Shown here: positions 1 through 12,101 of the stretch, piece after piece | How positions within the stretch are numbered: the stretch's first letter is position 1 | How the letters are laid out: every line of letters begins with the position of its first letter | Assembly: GCF_009730915.1 (NCBI RefSeq) | Contig: NC_052480.1 | Span: forward strand, 1,364,001 to 1,428,000 | DNA length: 64,000 nt | Source of the DNA: Dioscorea cayenensis subsp. rotundata | Taxonomy: Eukaryota > Streptophyta > Magnoliopsida > Dioscoreales > Dioscoreaceae | Direction of reading: 5' to 3' | Program-made: the position numbers and the translations under genes | Notes under the pieces: model-generated | What the model saw: the letters and a program-made list of their open reading frames with translations, nothing else | Told to the model about the DNA's origin: nothing | Databases searched by the model: none

Positions 1-1922
1 GCTATTCACAAATGCTTACAAACATATATACCTTAAAAAACTACTGCTATTTATCCTCAGGGTCTACAACAATAAAATTTTAATCCATTGTCGAAAATCT
101 TAAACTAGAAGTGTAAATCAAAGGCTTCTCATCTGTTAGTGTAGACCAACAATTCAAATATCCATCGGTGTATGATATGATCCATATTATCGGATTCATA
201 TGTTTAGATTTATAAATAGATTTAAATATCTACACCAACGGATTTACATTGCCAAATTTACCAACAATTTTGTATTATCAGATTTACCAGCAGATTCAAA
301 TACCTATAAAGATGGATTTACATTTTGGGATTACAAAAGTTTATGGACATACAATCATTGCTAAATGGTAACCCTAATTTATTAGTTATATTTAATTATA
401 GAACCATTGAACTTGAGAAATAAGTGACAGCCTCCCAAACAAAGTCCCTCCAGCATAAAAGTCTAAGATAATAAAAGCACTGCTATAATGGCTGTCACTT
501 CCACCACCCCCACGGGTTCCATTATTTATCATATGTTTTTCCCCCCTTTCTCCTTTTCTCCCATAAAAGCATCATTTCATAGGCATCATATGAAAGGGAG
601 GGAAATTAAGAAAAGATACATAAATTTCTTGAACAAAAAAAATATTGAGAATGAAAGAATCCAATAATATTAAATAAAAAAATTAAATTGAGATACTAAA
701 GGCAAACAAACAAACTCATTATCACCGACACAATACAACGTTGTAGCATCCAAGAACATGTGTTATTTCCGGTACTATGTAGGTATCCAGTGATGAAACA
801 TCACTAGAGTTTAATAGCAGTTAAGTGCTGTTAAAAGGGCAGTGTTATCAAAGCTAGCTTTATTGGAGCTTAGAATGCCATATATTTCATTCTGAACAAA
901 CATTCCATTTAAAAGGACCAGTGAGTTTTTAACTAGTAAGTGTTTTAAATTTAATGCACTCAACTGCAAGTGTTTCTTAGTTGATTGTAAGGACATTAGC
1001 TAGACAAGCAAAAGGCGCCACAAAAGCTAAAGTTTTCATCATTAACTATATACTGTTGCAATAAAGATAGGAACTGTGGCAACAACCAGTGTCCTTTCAT
1101 GACTCCAAACATATATGCAGTGTGTATATATATCTAGAGAATTTAAAATACAACTAACAGCAAACCCTAAAAAGGAGTGATTTTCACTGTTTCTTTGTTT
1201 ATGAAAACCATAAAAGCAGCTAAAAATAAAAGGAAAGCCTTGACGGTAGAATTGAAAGACATTGAAACTAAAAGCAAGAATCACAACAATTGTACTCTCT
1301 CTACATCTATGACACGTAATTTTCTTCTTATATAACATAGAATCAATAGATTTCAAACACTAAAAGGGGGATTTTTCAGTGGTTCTTGTTCACCAGTCAC
1401 TTCAAGTAGCTCAAGAAGTCATACAATATCATGACAGACTATTCAATTGTTCATCTATACTTTTCCAAGAACAAATGAATTCAAAGCCAAAAAAAAAAAC
1501 CAGACTCACAGCCATTCTACTATCTCTATATCTACAATACATAATTTTCTCTTCATATAAAATATAACCAACAGGATTCAAACTCTAAAAAGAGATTAAT
1601 ACAGTATGATGATAGGCAGAACATTCAATATATGTTCATCTATGAATTTCCATACATAATAAAAAACATGGAAACCAAAACCAGAATCACAACTACTCTA
1701 CACTCACTCTGTAGATCTCTTTATAGATAAATAGATAGAGTTAAATATAATATTTGTCTCAAATCTCCATGCAAACAGGACAACGTGACTTACCAAACAC
1801 AACGTCGAGTGCTCCATTTGTTTACTGTCCACTAAGCAACATACACCACCCACTTAAAAGTCAACAAAAGAGACTATAAATTAATCTCTATTTTTTTATT
1901 TCATCTACCCACCAGGGCTCAA
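1..1922. other. AT-rich flank outside the palindrome, no gene seen
   Basis: I see no coding exon here. Three diverged direct copies of a roughly 100-bp segment lie near 1246-1340, 1468-1566 and 1655-1745. They share phrases such as 'agaatcacaac' and 'tatataa..atag', with a spacing of about 190-220 bp, so this is an old degenerate tandem array. The first 340 bases hold a loose repeat of 'ggattta' words. If the palindrome continues past its visible outer end, this flank could have a partner inside the first N gap. Confidence 0.5.
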
Positions 1923-2290
1923 TCCTACCATTCAACATGCAAATGATGCAAAACTATCCAGAGTCTAGTAAATAACAAGTGTCCAAAAAACACACTTTGG
2001 CACTACATATTGCTATAAAAAAAAAAATTGAAACTTGAAGATCAAAAGTGAAAAGTGAAAACTGAAAAGATTAGGGAATTAGGGCATCATCAAACAAAAA
2101 GAAAACAAAAAGAGAAGATGAGCTGGATGAAATGATATAATAAACTCCTCCAATCTGAGAACCAGCAAAAAAACGTAGAAAAGGATCCAAATTTAAAATA
2201 CAATTACAAACAAAAACTATAAAACAGAGATTTGAGATTATTTTGATTCAATAATTAAGTAATAAAAAGCAATTATTTATGTACTTATCT

Positions 2291-2850
2291 CTAGGGAGAG
2301 GGAGGAGAAGGATGAGTCAGGTGGATCGGCGAGTCAGTGAGCTGGATCAGGGAGATCGGGATGAGTGGAATCGGAGACGGAGCAAGCAGTCTTGCAAGAG
2401 GAGTAGAGATCAGGGAGGGCAGAAGCGGATGGAGAGAGGTCTCCGGCAGGGAGAGAGCAGCGCCGCGGCACTCAGAAGGTGTCGAGATTGGAAGGATCGG
2501 TAGGGGGTGGGGGTGTCCTTGGCGCACTCGGCGAGGGCGGCGGAGAAAGGATCGATTATGGGGATCGGTGGATCGGGTTTCTTCCGGCAGGAGAAGCGAG
2601 GAGGGTTTGGGGAGAGGGGAGAGGAGGAGAGGGATGGAGCTACGGGAGTTCTAGGGATTTAGGGACGCCGGGGAGGTGTTCCCAAGAGAAGGGGATGGAG
2701 GAGAGGTGGGGGAAGAGGGGAAGGGGAGGAGGAGAAGGGGAGGAGGAGGAGAAGGAGGAGGTTGAGCTGCCGGAAGAGCGGGTGCGGCAGCAGGAGATGG
2801 CAGCAGTGCGGCGGCGGCGGCGATGAGGTCGACGACGGCGTCTCGTTCAG
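2291..2850 (-). pseudogene. GC-rich decayed exon-like island, left-arm copy
   Basis: A roughly 550-bp block is strongly GC-rich inside AT-rich DNA. Read on the minus strand it gives proline/serine/alanine-rich stretches in several frames and no convincing full open reading frame. The right-arm copy (19349-19912) has an ATG where this copy reads CTG. I do not recognise the protein family. The most protein-like patch, clearest in the right copy, reads DPFSAALAECAKD followed after a frame change by RPLSIRFALPDLYSSC. It is best read as a captured or duplicated 5' exon of an unidentified GC-rich gene. Confidence 0.5.
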
Positions 2851-3519
2851 CAACTGGATTTCGAGATGGGAAGTAGTGAAAAGTGAAAGGAAGTGGAGGA
2901 AACGGTGGTTACTTATGGAAGTGTTGGGATTTTTGCAATTAAGTCCTTGGAAGTTTTGTTAATTATTTTTTATCAATGTGAAGATTTATTATTAGTTTTA
3001 TTTGGGTTTTATTGCATATATGCTGCTAGCTATCTTTTACTAGAAATTTGTGTAGGTTTCTGTTGTGTACCATTACTAGGGTGTGTTTATTGTTTTTATT
3101 ATTGGTAGGGTTTTGTTTTATTATATTTTATAATTCTATTATTGTTTTGAGTTAAATTATTAGTCTACTTTTTGTTTAATGTTAGATATTTATACTGTAA
3201 TATATTATATTTTATTTGTTTTAATCATGAGTTTGGAATAGGATTTGTTTGGGAGAAAATTGTTTATATCGTCCGCCGAGCTTTCTTACTTGATCGAAAA
3301 AATTTTTGGATATTTTTATGTTCTCAAAAAGTCCTTTTTTCTGTAATCGACAACAATTTTTCGAGTATGTTAAAAAAATATCGTTCAGGTGATTTTAAAG
3401 CAATCTGAAAATAATAAAGCAACCAATTAAGATATTAAATAATAAATATATCGAAAAATAAATATTAAGCGAAATGTTACGTATTAAATATAAATTTACG
3501 TAGTTATATTTAAATAAAA

Positions 3520-3945
3520 AAATAGAGAACTTTTTTGAGGGTGTAACCCTAAAAATTTTGAAGAGTGCGTATTCTTGCATGAATAAAAGAGTTAATTGTA
3601 TCGTACTTCTTGAATAATATCGTAATTGCGTATATACCCTTGGGGTTAAGTTAGTTGAAAAACAGTCATTAACAAAGCAACAAAATATATAAAAATTACC
3701 ATTATCTTCATTGCATATATACTGTGAAAAAGTAAGTTGTACTGAGGATTATTTTGGACGTGTATGTCTTGATCAGAGTTATAGCTGTGGATTAATCGAG
3801 GTTTGATTCTAGGAATCTAACGATGAGGGTATATCATGATTCACCTACATTTTAGAGATATATATCTGATTATGTTTTTCGGAGGGTAAATGTCGCGATT
3901 ATAGAAACTTTTGAGGGGTTTATAACCAATTCTTTTCTAAAAATA
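3520..3945. repeat. Small non-autonomous repeat, left-arm copy
   Basis: About 420 bp with imperfect inverted ends. One end reads 'gagggtgtaacccta' and the other 'ttttgaggggtttataacc'. Inside, 'gggtatatacgcaatt'-type phrases recur. The right-arm counterpart is about 18255-18680. It looks like a MITE-like element, but I could not fix the target-site duplication. Confidence 0.4.
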
Positions 3946-4319
3946 TATTTAATAAAGCAGAAAGTACATTTCTTAGAGCGAAAATTAGATTTTTAAATAA
4001 AATAAAAAGCTAATCTGAGGATTGGGAAATAAATAAACTAAATAAGAGGGATTGCGGTGAAAATTTTTAAAAATTATAAGGACTAATAAATAATTTTCTC
4101 TATTTTTAGGGAAAAATTAATTATATATGTCTGTCTACGTCTACAAAATTCTAGTAAATTTGCTCTTAATAATTGCTTTTCTTTTCTCAACAGGTTTGTT
4201 TTTGTTAATTTCTCTTGGTTTTTGTGTGTTTCAGTACTTCTTGTTGGTGTTGTTTCTAAAGGTAATTAATTATATGTCCCTGATAGTTTTAAAATTTTTC
4301 AGAAAAACATCCTAACATT

Positions 4320-6750
4320 TGAATTTCCTAGATAGTTCACTCTTTTTCGAGTTTAGTTCAAATTTCACTTTCGATCAGGTTTATTTTTATTTTTACTGAC
4401 ATGTATTCTCCCCGTAATAAGTATATTTTTTTACGTTTTAACATTTACGGTTGTTTATATATGTAGCGTAAGTTTCACTTAATACATTACTTTTTGTTTA
4501 ATATTTATTTTTAATATTTAATATATTAATTTTTATTTAATATCATGTGTTTTCGTTTAAAGAGTTGAAATACATTTAGGTCGATGTGCATATTTTTATG
4601 CTAGGAAAGATTTGAAAAAAATAAACAGTAAAAGATGATTTGTTTGGAACTATTTTATTGTAATAAAATTGTTGTTGGTTAGATTTAAAAATAACAAGAA
4701 GATTGGCACCCTTAGATTTCCATTTTATTTATTTATTTTTATAAATAAATATCAACATTAATTATTACATTCAATCAATTGTCACACCTTAAATTGGAAA
4801 ATTAAGCATTTTGATTGAGACACTAATAAAAATACAAGTACTGATGATGAACACAAACAGGTAATACAAGGCTGTCAATGATGTCTCTTGATTTCCATTT
4901 TAATTTTTTCCTTCTATTAAAGAAATAGCATGACAATGATTATCTTTAATTGATTATTTAACCGTACCCAGAACTATTTAAATTAATAATAATGTAAAAC
5001 TTATTGACAATGAAATAAGCTTTAAACATTAGATGGCAGGCCTTTTCATGCACCGTTTGCTCAAACTAGTTTTTAAGTTCCGTATAATTTAAGAATTAAC
5101 CACCAAGTTACCCATGTACTACCTGGATTGTATATATTATATATATATATAATCATGTTGTTGGGTTTTCATAATTCACAACAAAACACAAATAGATTTA
5201 TGAAATATTTAAGACAAACGTAATTGTGGGATCACAAAGCAAAATTAAAAAAAAAGGTCCATAATTGTCTATATTTGTTTTTAAGAAAATAAAAATAAAT
5301 TAATAAAATATCTGAAAAGTATTAAATAAATTTGACATTATTATGATATATAAAGAGTGAATATTACTCAGAGAAACAATAGATGAAAAAAAAAATCAAA
5401 ATTAATTTTAGCCTCATAATTCTCATTGAAATTAGAATTGGAATTAAGATATTTATATTTATCTTTTGGTTGTTTGGCTCCTATAGTTTTACCAACTAAC
5501 AAGTGTCATATAAGGAACTTGCTTAAGAACACAAAAAGCATTTACAATTTGAGCCAACTTTGGTTGGTGACATATTCATATTTAATTACAAACATATGCC
5601 TTAAGACTTTTACATCACAATATAAAAAGAAAAACATCCGTTTTGAATTAATTTAAAAAGAAAGGACTTTTTAGAAAGGAAAAAGGTCAAAATCCAAATA
5701 TTTTTTAAAAATTCACTAAAACAACCCTGTCATTATATATGACAAATATATATATATATATGACAAATAAGTATAATTATTTTTAGCAGACAACCACTGA
5801 GATAGTTTTGTATAAGTACCTATGAGTGGTGCGAGATCAAATCTCTCAAATGTAGTAGTATTGTATAGTATTGTATAAATAGATTATAAATATAATATAA
5901 AAATACTTATAATGATCATCATTTATCCATCATTCACGGGTTCTTTGTGAGAGGATGTATTTATGTTTCTTTTGACATTTATTTGTGGAGCGGCACTTGT
6001 CGTCATTCATGAAAATTATTTTAGAAAAATTAACTTTGAGCTTTTTTAATAATAATAATTTTTAATAAAAATTAAAAAATATATATATGAAATAGAACAG
6101 TGGATGTTTAATTATCCGCCAAACTAAAACATGGACAATTCGAATCTTACTGATAGCTTGTCTATAATTTTTAAAATAATAATAATAACTAATCATCTCA
6201 TCAATAAATAAGATATTGAAATTAATACAATTATATGTTATATAAATTACAGAATGGGCTCCACTCATGACCTAATCCAATTTTTTATATGTCACCAAAT
6301 GAATCAACTCACTCAAACAAACTAATTTATGCCACCAAACCAGATCCGGATTACTACATTTACACACAAACCCATAATCACAAAACGATCAAGTGAAAAA
6401 TTTTTTTAAAATTATGATAAACATACAACCAATAAATCAATCAAGTGAAGCCACATCACATTCACAATACAAGCCTATCTGTCCCTCGTGATCCATCTCC
6501 ATCCCATGTTACTACCATCTCATTCTATTAATTTTATACAATGATTATAAATAATTAAGCAAAATTCTCTTAAAAGTATATTTTTGAAGCTTTTTCTGTT
6601 TAAAAAATGTGTAATACTTTAACTATGAGGTGAGGTCATGAGTCTCAAAGAGACTCGATGCCAACAAACTATTTTAAAGCATCTCAAAATTCTTTTTTCT
6701 ATAAAAATTTATTAATGAATAAAAATAAAAATAATTTCATCATTTTACAT
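4320..6750. other. Non-coding AT-rich part of left arm
   Basis: I see no coding exon. Short open frames here have counterparts in the other arm but show no family motif. At 5745-5762 there is a TA-rich run. The phrase 'ggcacttgtcgtcatt' near 5993 resembles a word in the fold-back MITE near 63455 ('ggcatttgtcgtattt'), hinting at a related transposon remnant. Confidence 0.5.
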
Positions 6751-6754
6751 GAAA

Positions 6755-7640
6755 TGCAATTTATTACAACGTGGTTAAAGTTTATGACAAACCCCAGTTG
6801 GTGTGGTTGAAGGTGATTCAATTCAATTATAATTTGTTAAGATGGAATTTATTCCCTAGAAACACAAGCAAGGTTTTTGAAAAAGGGGTGGTTAGTCATT
6901 TACTAACTCTCGGGGGTTGTATCATGTGTAATGTCATTTCGGGCCATTAGACATTGTTTTGGAAAAGATCATTGGCTCAATGGTAGCGCTCCCATGTTCT
7001 TATTATGGCGGATGCTTTACAGACACTCACAACATCCAAATGGTTCGGTCACGAAAGATCTTGTCCATTTGTTAGATGAGACTCCCCTTCTCGGAGGATC
7101 CGTTTATCCGGTGTACCCGTGATCGTCTTCGGACACATAATGGGGAGGTGGGGGATAAGAAATTGTGGATGCTCACGGAAATGGTGCCTTTTCGGTGAAG
7201 TCCCTACAAATTTCGAATTATGGTAGGTTGTGTTGTCCGGTGGCGAGGTTTTTTTCTAGCGTAACTTTTTGTCCAAAAATCAACTCGCTTAACTAGTTGG
7301 TGTGGAATGTCATTTGCTAATAAAAGTCTACCAGACTGCTACTTGTGTGATGTGTCACTCGGCAATCGAATCTGTTGTGACCGCTAGTTCTACCTTCCAT
7401 GAGGGAGATGGGTGATTTAGTGGTGAAAGCAAACATGGGCTAGGATACTGTTGTTGGGGCCAGGAGGATGGCTTTGTTCCTTCATTTTTGTCCGGGTGCT
7501 TATGTTAGTTTTTTTTTAAATTGTTCCACCACATCTAGTGGTGCTGGATTACTGTTTTTTTACTTGTTCTTCTACTTTTTATAGAATGTTGTAATTCTTT
7601 TTTTTAATAGAGGTGGTTTATCCTTTTTTTAAAAAAACTA
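6755..7640 (+). mobile_element. 5'-truncated LINE, left-arm copy
   Basis: The 3' end of a non-LTR retrotransposon. Translation gives a decayed C-terminus of the plant LINE reverse-transcriptase polyprotein, including FWKDHWLNGSAP-like text in the region before the zinc-binding domain and a decayed FSVKSFYKF-type motif. It is followed by a 3' tail with 'ttttaatagaggtggttta' and a T/A-rich end. The tail (near 7540-7640) recurs at 63221-63362 on the other strand and in the right arm. The reading frame is broken and the 5' boundary is approximate. Confidence 0.7.
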
Positions 7641-7859
7641 TATTATTACTGTATTTACATAAAAATTGAAATGGGCGGTTTGTTCACCTCATCCACAAAA
7701 AATATAATGAATATTTATAACATTTGATGCAGCTTTACTTATGTACTAATTTTTTTCCATGTAATTTTTAATAAAAACGCCCTAATCATATCTAATAATT
7801 TTGATATCATACATCTAACTTTTTTTTTTTAACTAGTCAGACTTCAAGTGTCGGTGTGC

Positions 7860-8908
7860 GTTCGGAGGCTGATGACTGCAGAGGTGCTCAAGCCCCATCA
7901 ATATCTGCCTTCCCCATCTCTTAAAAGCTTTCATGTCCACAGTCTTATGCTTCTTCCAATACCTATTTCACAACAACACAAGCAATAAATCTTTTGAAAA
8001 AAATCAACTTAATGAAAGCAAGGTAATGCAAAATAGTGTGATTCGACAGTACTGTCTCAAATATCCAGAGGTGAACAACTCAGTAATAATATTAAAGGTC
8101 TTTTTCTGATCATCAATCCAGGAAGTATGGAACTTGATGATGTTTTCTTGTTTTAAGGTTGCCAAGAGATCAATTTCAGAGTACAACTGCTCCAAATCCT
8201 GGGGAGTTTCAGCTGAAGAGACCATGACTTGATTCCATGCTACTTCAATACCATCTACTTTATCAAAACCTTTATATCTGTTGTTCAAATTTAAACAAAA
8301 AGGAGTCACATTAACAATAAAAAAAAACAAAATTCAATTAAAAAAAAAGGAGAAAATTATCAGTAATAAGACAATTTAATAAGAAGCACATACACAGTCC
8401 AGAATACTTCTTTTTCCCAAGATCTCCTTATACTGTTGCCAAAAAAAAAAGAATATATAATTAACAAAAACCAATGAATTAAAAACCAAAAAAAAAAAAT
8501 TTGACACCATGAATAACAAAAACAAATATATAATTTATTATCATTGGATAATCCCAATGGTATGTACATCAAAAGTCTAAAAAGATTATGGGTTCAAATC
8601 TTTTTCCCAAAGTAGATCTGTACTCATATTATTCATATATATAATTCATCCCGGGTTTATATATTTTTTTATACTCTATATATATTTTACATCCGGATTC
8701 CAGTACGATATTGTTTGTTTTTATTAAAAAAAATATATATTTGTAGTATATTAATAAAAAAAATAAAACAAAATAAAAAAAATTTGAAGAGAAAAAGGAT
8801 AATTACGCAAATATATCGGCCGGTTGGATCCTTCTCTCGGATGTCAGGATCAGGGGGCTTCTGTTGGGCAGAGCCATCATCGGCTCCGCCAGTCGCCGTG
8901 AAGCTCAT
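7860..8908 (-). pseudogene. WNK kinase 5' gene fragment, left-arm copy
   Basis: WNK (With-No-Lysine) kinases are plant and animal Ser/Thr kinases whose catalytic lysine lies in the glycine-rich loop. Pieces of the first exons remain on the minus strand. Exon 1 (about 8908-8807) gives MSFTATGGADDGS and ends DPTGRY. A decayed glycine-loop exon lies near 8375-8435. The next exon gives KVDGIEVAWNQV, YSEIDLLATLKQENIIKF and NIITELFTSG, and a last piece contains [19 protein letters not shown]. Homology stops at the HRDLK catalytic loop, so most of the kinase domain is missing. The glycine loop is degenerate. It cannot make a working kinase. Confidence 0.85.
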
Positions 8909-9330
8909 GACCTCCAAAGACCCAAACCCAAAGCTCAAACCCTAGAAAACAAGAGATTTCCACAGAGACAGAGGAAAGAATCACCAATCAAACCCCCAAT
9001 TTAAGGAAACAAATTGGATAATCCGAGGCTGAATCGAAGGAGGATAGAAAAATCCGAGAAGAATTCGAAAACCCTAATCGAGAAACAAAAAGCGAAACCT
9101 AGAAAAGGAATCGAAGTGAAGGAGAGCGAGACGTCCAGCGGAAAACTAATTAATTAATTTTAATTACTTGATTGCGTTTGGGGATGATTTCTGATTAGGA
9201 GTTTAAATATAGGACAAAATAAAATATATCTATAAATAACAGAGTAGGACTTTTAGTTTGATTCGGATTTTTATATTTATTATATCTTTTAACTTATATT
9301 AAGAAAGAGTTGGGAGGGGATAAGGATTTA
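8909..9330. other. Former 5' flank of the left WNK fragment
   Basis: The sequence upstream of the WNK exon 1 copy matches the right arm at 12797-13275. It contains the likely former leader/UTR, with 'aaaccctaatcgagaaac'-like text. The duplication therefore took the start of the gene with flanking DNA, not a spliced copy. No other feature is visible. Confidence 0.5.
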
Positions 9331-9628
9331 GGCGATTGTTTGAGTTGGGACTTATCGAAAAATACTTTTTTTAAGTTTAGTAGAGTCTTTTCGAGTAAGT
9401 TAAGCGATTTTTATATTTTTGTTTGTATTCTTTTCTCAGCAGAAAAAGTTTGAAAAATAGTAAAAAAAGCTTTTTTCAAAATTGTCATGACTAAACTTTA
9501 TTAAAAAAACTGCTTTTTTTCACTTTTTCTGACTGCTTTCTGAAAAGTCGATCAAATAAACTTTTGAACCCATGTCTTAACTCGAAAAAACACTTCTGGG
9601 TTTTCCAAAAGCTGATCCAAACAAGCCC
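9331..9628. mobile_element. 298-bp Tourist/PIF-Harbinger-like MITE
   Basis: The ends are imperfect inverted repeats: ggcgattgtttgagttggga at the left and, reverse-complemented from the right, gggcttgtttggatcagc. The element is flanked by TTA on both sides (9328-9330 and 9629-9631), the 3-bp duplication typical of PIF/Harbinger elements. The right arm has the empty site 'ggatttagaat' (complement of 12797-12807), with one TTA and no insert. It is too short to encode a transposase, and both boundaries are exact. Confidence 0.88.
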
Positions 9629-9726
9629 TTAGAATACGACATCTTTAGGAAGGTATTATGTATTGATTATTATTAAAACTAAGTATTCTCTTTGGTTTCA
9701 AATCGGAGTTTTGCATAATAAAAAAA

Positions 9727-10380
9727 ATTTAAATTTGTTTTTAAAAACACTCTAAAGCAAAATATAAAAATAATATAATTAAAGAATTCAATCGAAACTG
9801 TTGAGTATATACTTTGGATTTAAAATGTGTTATTGACGTTTATTGCATAAATAAATAAGTGTAATTAAAGTTTTTCAATTATTAATATCATAAATAATAT
9901 AAATAAAAACTTAAATATAAAAAAAAATTTAAATTTATTCTTTCAAACACTATAGGAGCATATTAAAATAATATAATTAAACAACTCATACAATGGAAAC
10001 TATTGTATACTTTAAATTTCAAAGGTCTTATAGACAATTATTATATAAATAAAAAAGTGTAATTAAAAATTTTCAATTATTAATATCATAAGTAATACAT
10101 ATAAAAATTTAAATATAATAAAAAATTTAAAATTTATTTTAGATTTTCATCTTCTTCTACAATTGTCTATCAATAAACTCAATTTATATCATTTAATAAA
10201 TATAAAACTATTGGTAATTTTTTTAAAAAAAGATAAAGCTCATGCTGCAATTTAATGTAATATCAAATAAATGTCGTATAATTTTTTATTCATTTAATTA
10301 TAATATTTTATTAATAACACAATAATTTTTTTTTATTTGTCATATTTTATGTCATACCAAATAAATGTTGTTTATTCTTT
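9727..10380. repeat. About 200-bp AT-rich tandem units (inner left arm)
   Basis: Direct copies start near 9727, 9927 and 10123. They share 'aatttaaattt', 'aataatataattaaa', 'gtgtaattaaa' and 'ttttcaattattaatatcata' in the same order. The inner right arm (12110-12790) has the same series inverted, more diverged than the outer arms. No coding content. Confidence 0.65.
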
Positions 10381-10387
10381 TCTAAAC

Positions 10388-12101
10388 TATTTAATTGTTA
10401 TTAATAGTAACCAAAATAATTATGCATATAATTACTTAATTTAATATAAAATTATGTTTTTATTACAAATTATTGTTATTTTTAATAATTATAAATTATA
10501 TATTACACTATTTATAATTTTTTGTATTGATAAAAATATAATGGTAACCATTTATTATTAAATTAAAATAATATCATGCCTTAATTTTTATTTTTATTTA
10601 TATATAGTGGTGGCTTGAATATCCCTTTCACCTCTTCATTCTATCTCACGTAACACCACGTGCGAGACTTTCTATTGAAATCCAAAGTGCAGGAGATTGA
10701 ACTACGCCCTGTATGTAGTTCCAAAACCAACCAAATCCATGTACACTGCATTTCTAATTACTTTCAAATTCTCAAATCCAACTAAACAAACATTAGATTT
10801 TGAAGTTTTTTTGTAATTACAATCACATGTAGTTTTATATCCGGCCAAACAAATACGGTAACGTTTGGTTAGATGTAGTTGAAAATACGGTAGATTTTCA
10901 ATTACGGTATAGTTGTAAATTCTGGAGTTGAAAATGCAAGAGAGTCAAATTTGGTGTTTGGTTGACTGTAATTGAAAATGCTGGATTTTAAAATTTTATG
11001 TTTATTTGGAAAGATTTGTAAATCTGGATTTGAAAACATGTGTTTGGTTGGATGTATTTGTAGGATATAAACACCCTTGCTAAGGATATCCCACCTTGTG
11101 TCATTATTAAATTTAATTAATTATAAATACACAATTAATTGTTATTAATAGTAACCAAAATAATTATACATATAATTACTTAATTTAATGTAAAATTATG
11201 TTTTCATTACAAAATATTGTTATTTTTAATAATTATAAAAAAATATATTACATTATTTATAATTTTTTATATTGATAAAAATATAATAGTAACCATTTAT
11301 ATATATCATGATTTTATTTTTATTTTTATTTATATATATTTTTATTAGAAAGTCTCACGTGAGACTTTTTATGGAAATCCAAAGTGCAGGAGATTGAACT
11401 ACAAGCCGATTTGAACGTAGTTCCAAAACCAACCAAGTCCATATGCATTTCCAACTACTTTCAAATTCTCAAATCCAACCAGATTTTGATGTTTTTTGTA
11501 ATTACAATCACATAGTTTTAATAATTTTATTATATTAAATATGGTATTAATAATTAAAAATTTTAATTGCATAATAGGTATTGGTTTCATCATGGGCATT
11601 AAATTGGTTTTATATTAGATATTTAATAGAAATGTTCTAATGGAAAAGGAATGATAATACGATTGGAGACGGTTTTAAGGAAGATTTTTATTTATTTATT
11701 TATTTATTTATTTTACATATATTTAACGTGGTATAGATTTCATCATGGCCATTAAATCGGTTTTATATTAAATCCTTCGTATTTTTTATTTAAGTCGTTG
11801 GTTTAAAAAAAATTAAAAATATTTATTTGGTATTATATTAAATATTAAAAAGTGCAAAAAAAAAGAGACTAATAGATAATATTATTATATTAAATAAAAT
11901 CTTCTAATGAAATGATAATATGATTAGATAAGGTTTTAATGATGATTTTTAAACTCTTTTTTAAAGAATTTTCCCCATTGCATTATGAACGTATAAGATT
12001 TAATGGAATTGATTTAAGCCAATTTTATATAAAACATTTAATAAAACGTACTCATAGATTTTTGGAAATGAAAATCTTTGCTAAATTTATTTGGAATTAT
12101 T
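10388..12101. repeat. Palindrome spacer with a 744-bp-period direct repeat
   Basis: The loop between the arms is not self-complementary overall. It holds two direct copies, 10393-10840 and 11137-11520. Each begins 'aattgttattaatag' and contains the shared phrase 'caaagtgcaggagattgaac', and each ends in 'caattacaatcaca'-like text. Between them lies DNA with repeated 'gtttggttggatgta' words, typical of small DNA-transposon ends. A perfect 14-bp palindrome, gtctcacgtgagac, lies near 11352. From 11584 to 12060 there are further degenerate copies of a 'catcatgg..attaaat..ggttttatat' segment. No gene is visible. Confidence 0.7.

Larger units (their letters stand above)
1923..10387 (+). repeat. Left arm of a large inverted duplication
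   Basis: This 8.5-kb arm is repeated in inverse orientation at 12102-20264. The outer part (for example 2100-2290 against the complement of 19905-20100) is roughly 95% identical by eye, with scattered 1-3 base indels. The inner part (9700-10387) is clearly more diverged. Contents from outside in: GC-rich decayed exon island, repeat-rich DNA, LINE 3' fragment (+), WNK fragment (-), and AT-rich 200-bp tandem units. The arm differs from its partner by a 298-bp MITE at 9331-9628. The outer edge is where the partner is cut off by N, so it may not be the true edge. Confidence 0.93.

Noticed and set aside
2279-2962. Several overlapping 60-115-codon frames on the plus strand
   Set aside because: They are antisense or out-of-frame readings of a GC-rich, purine-biased island. 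Their Arg/Gly/Glu-rich text changes with each frame and shows no motif.
6931-7122. 63-codon frame FGKDHWLNGSAP as a host gene
   Set aside because: It is the decayed end of a LINE polyprotein, and the same text occurs in the inverted arm.
8004-8330. 108-codon frame as a functional kinase gene
   Set aside because: It is a piece of a truncated WNK gene that lacks a proper glycine loop, the catalytic loop and the activation segment.
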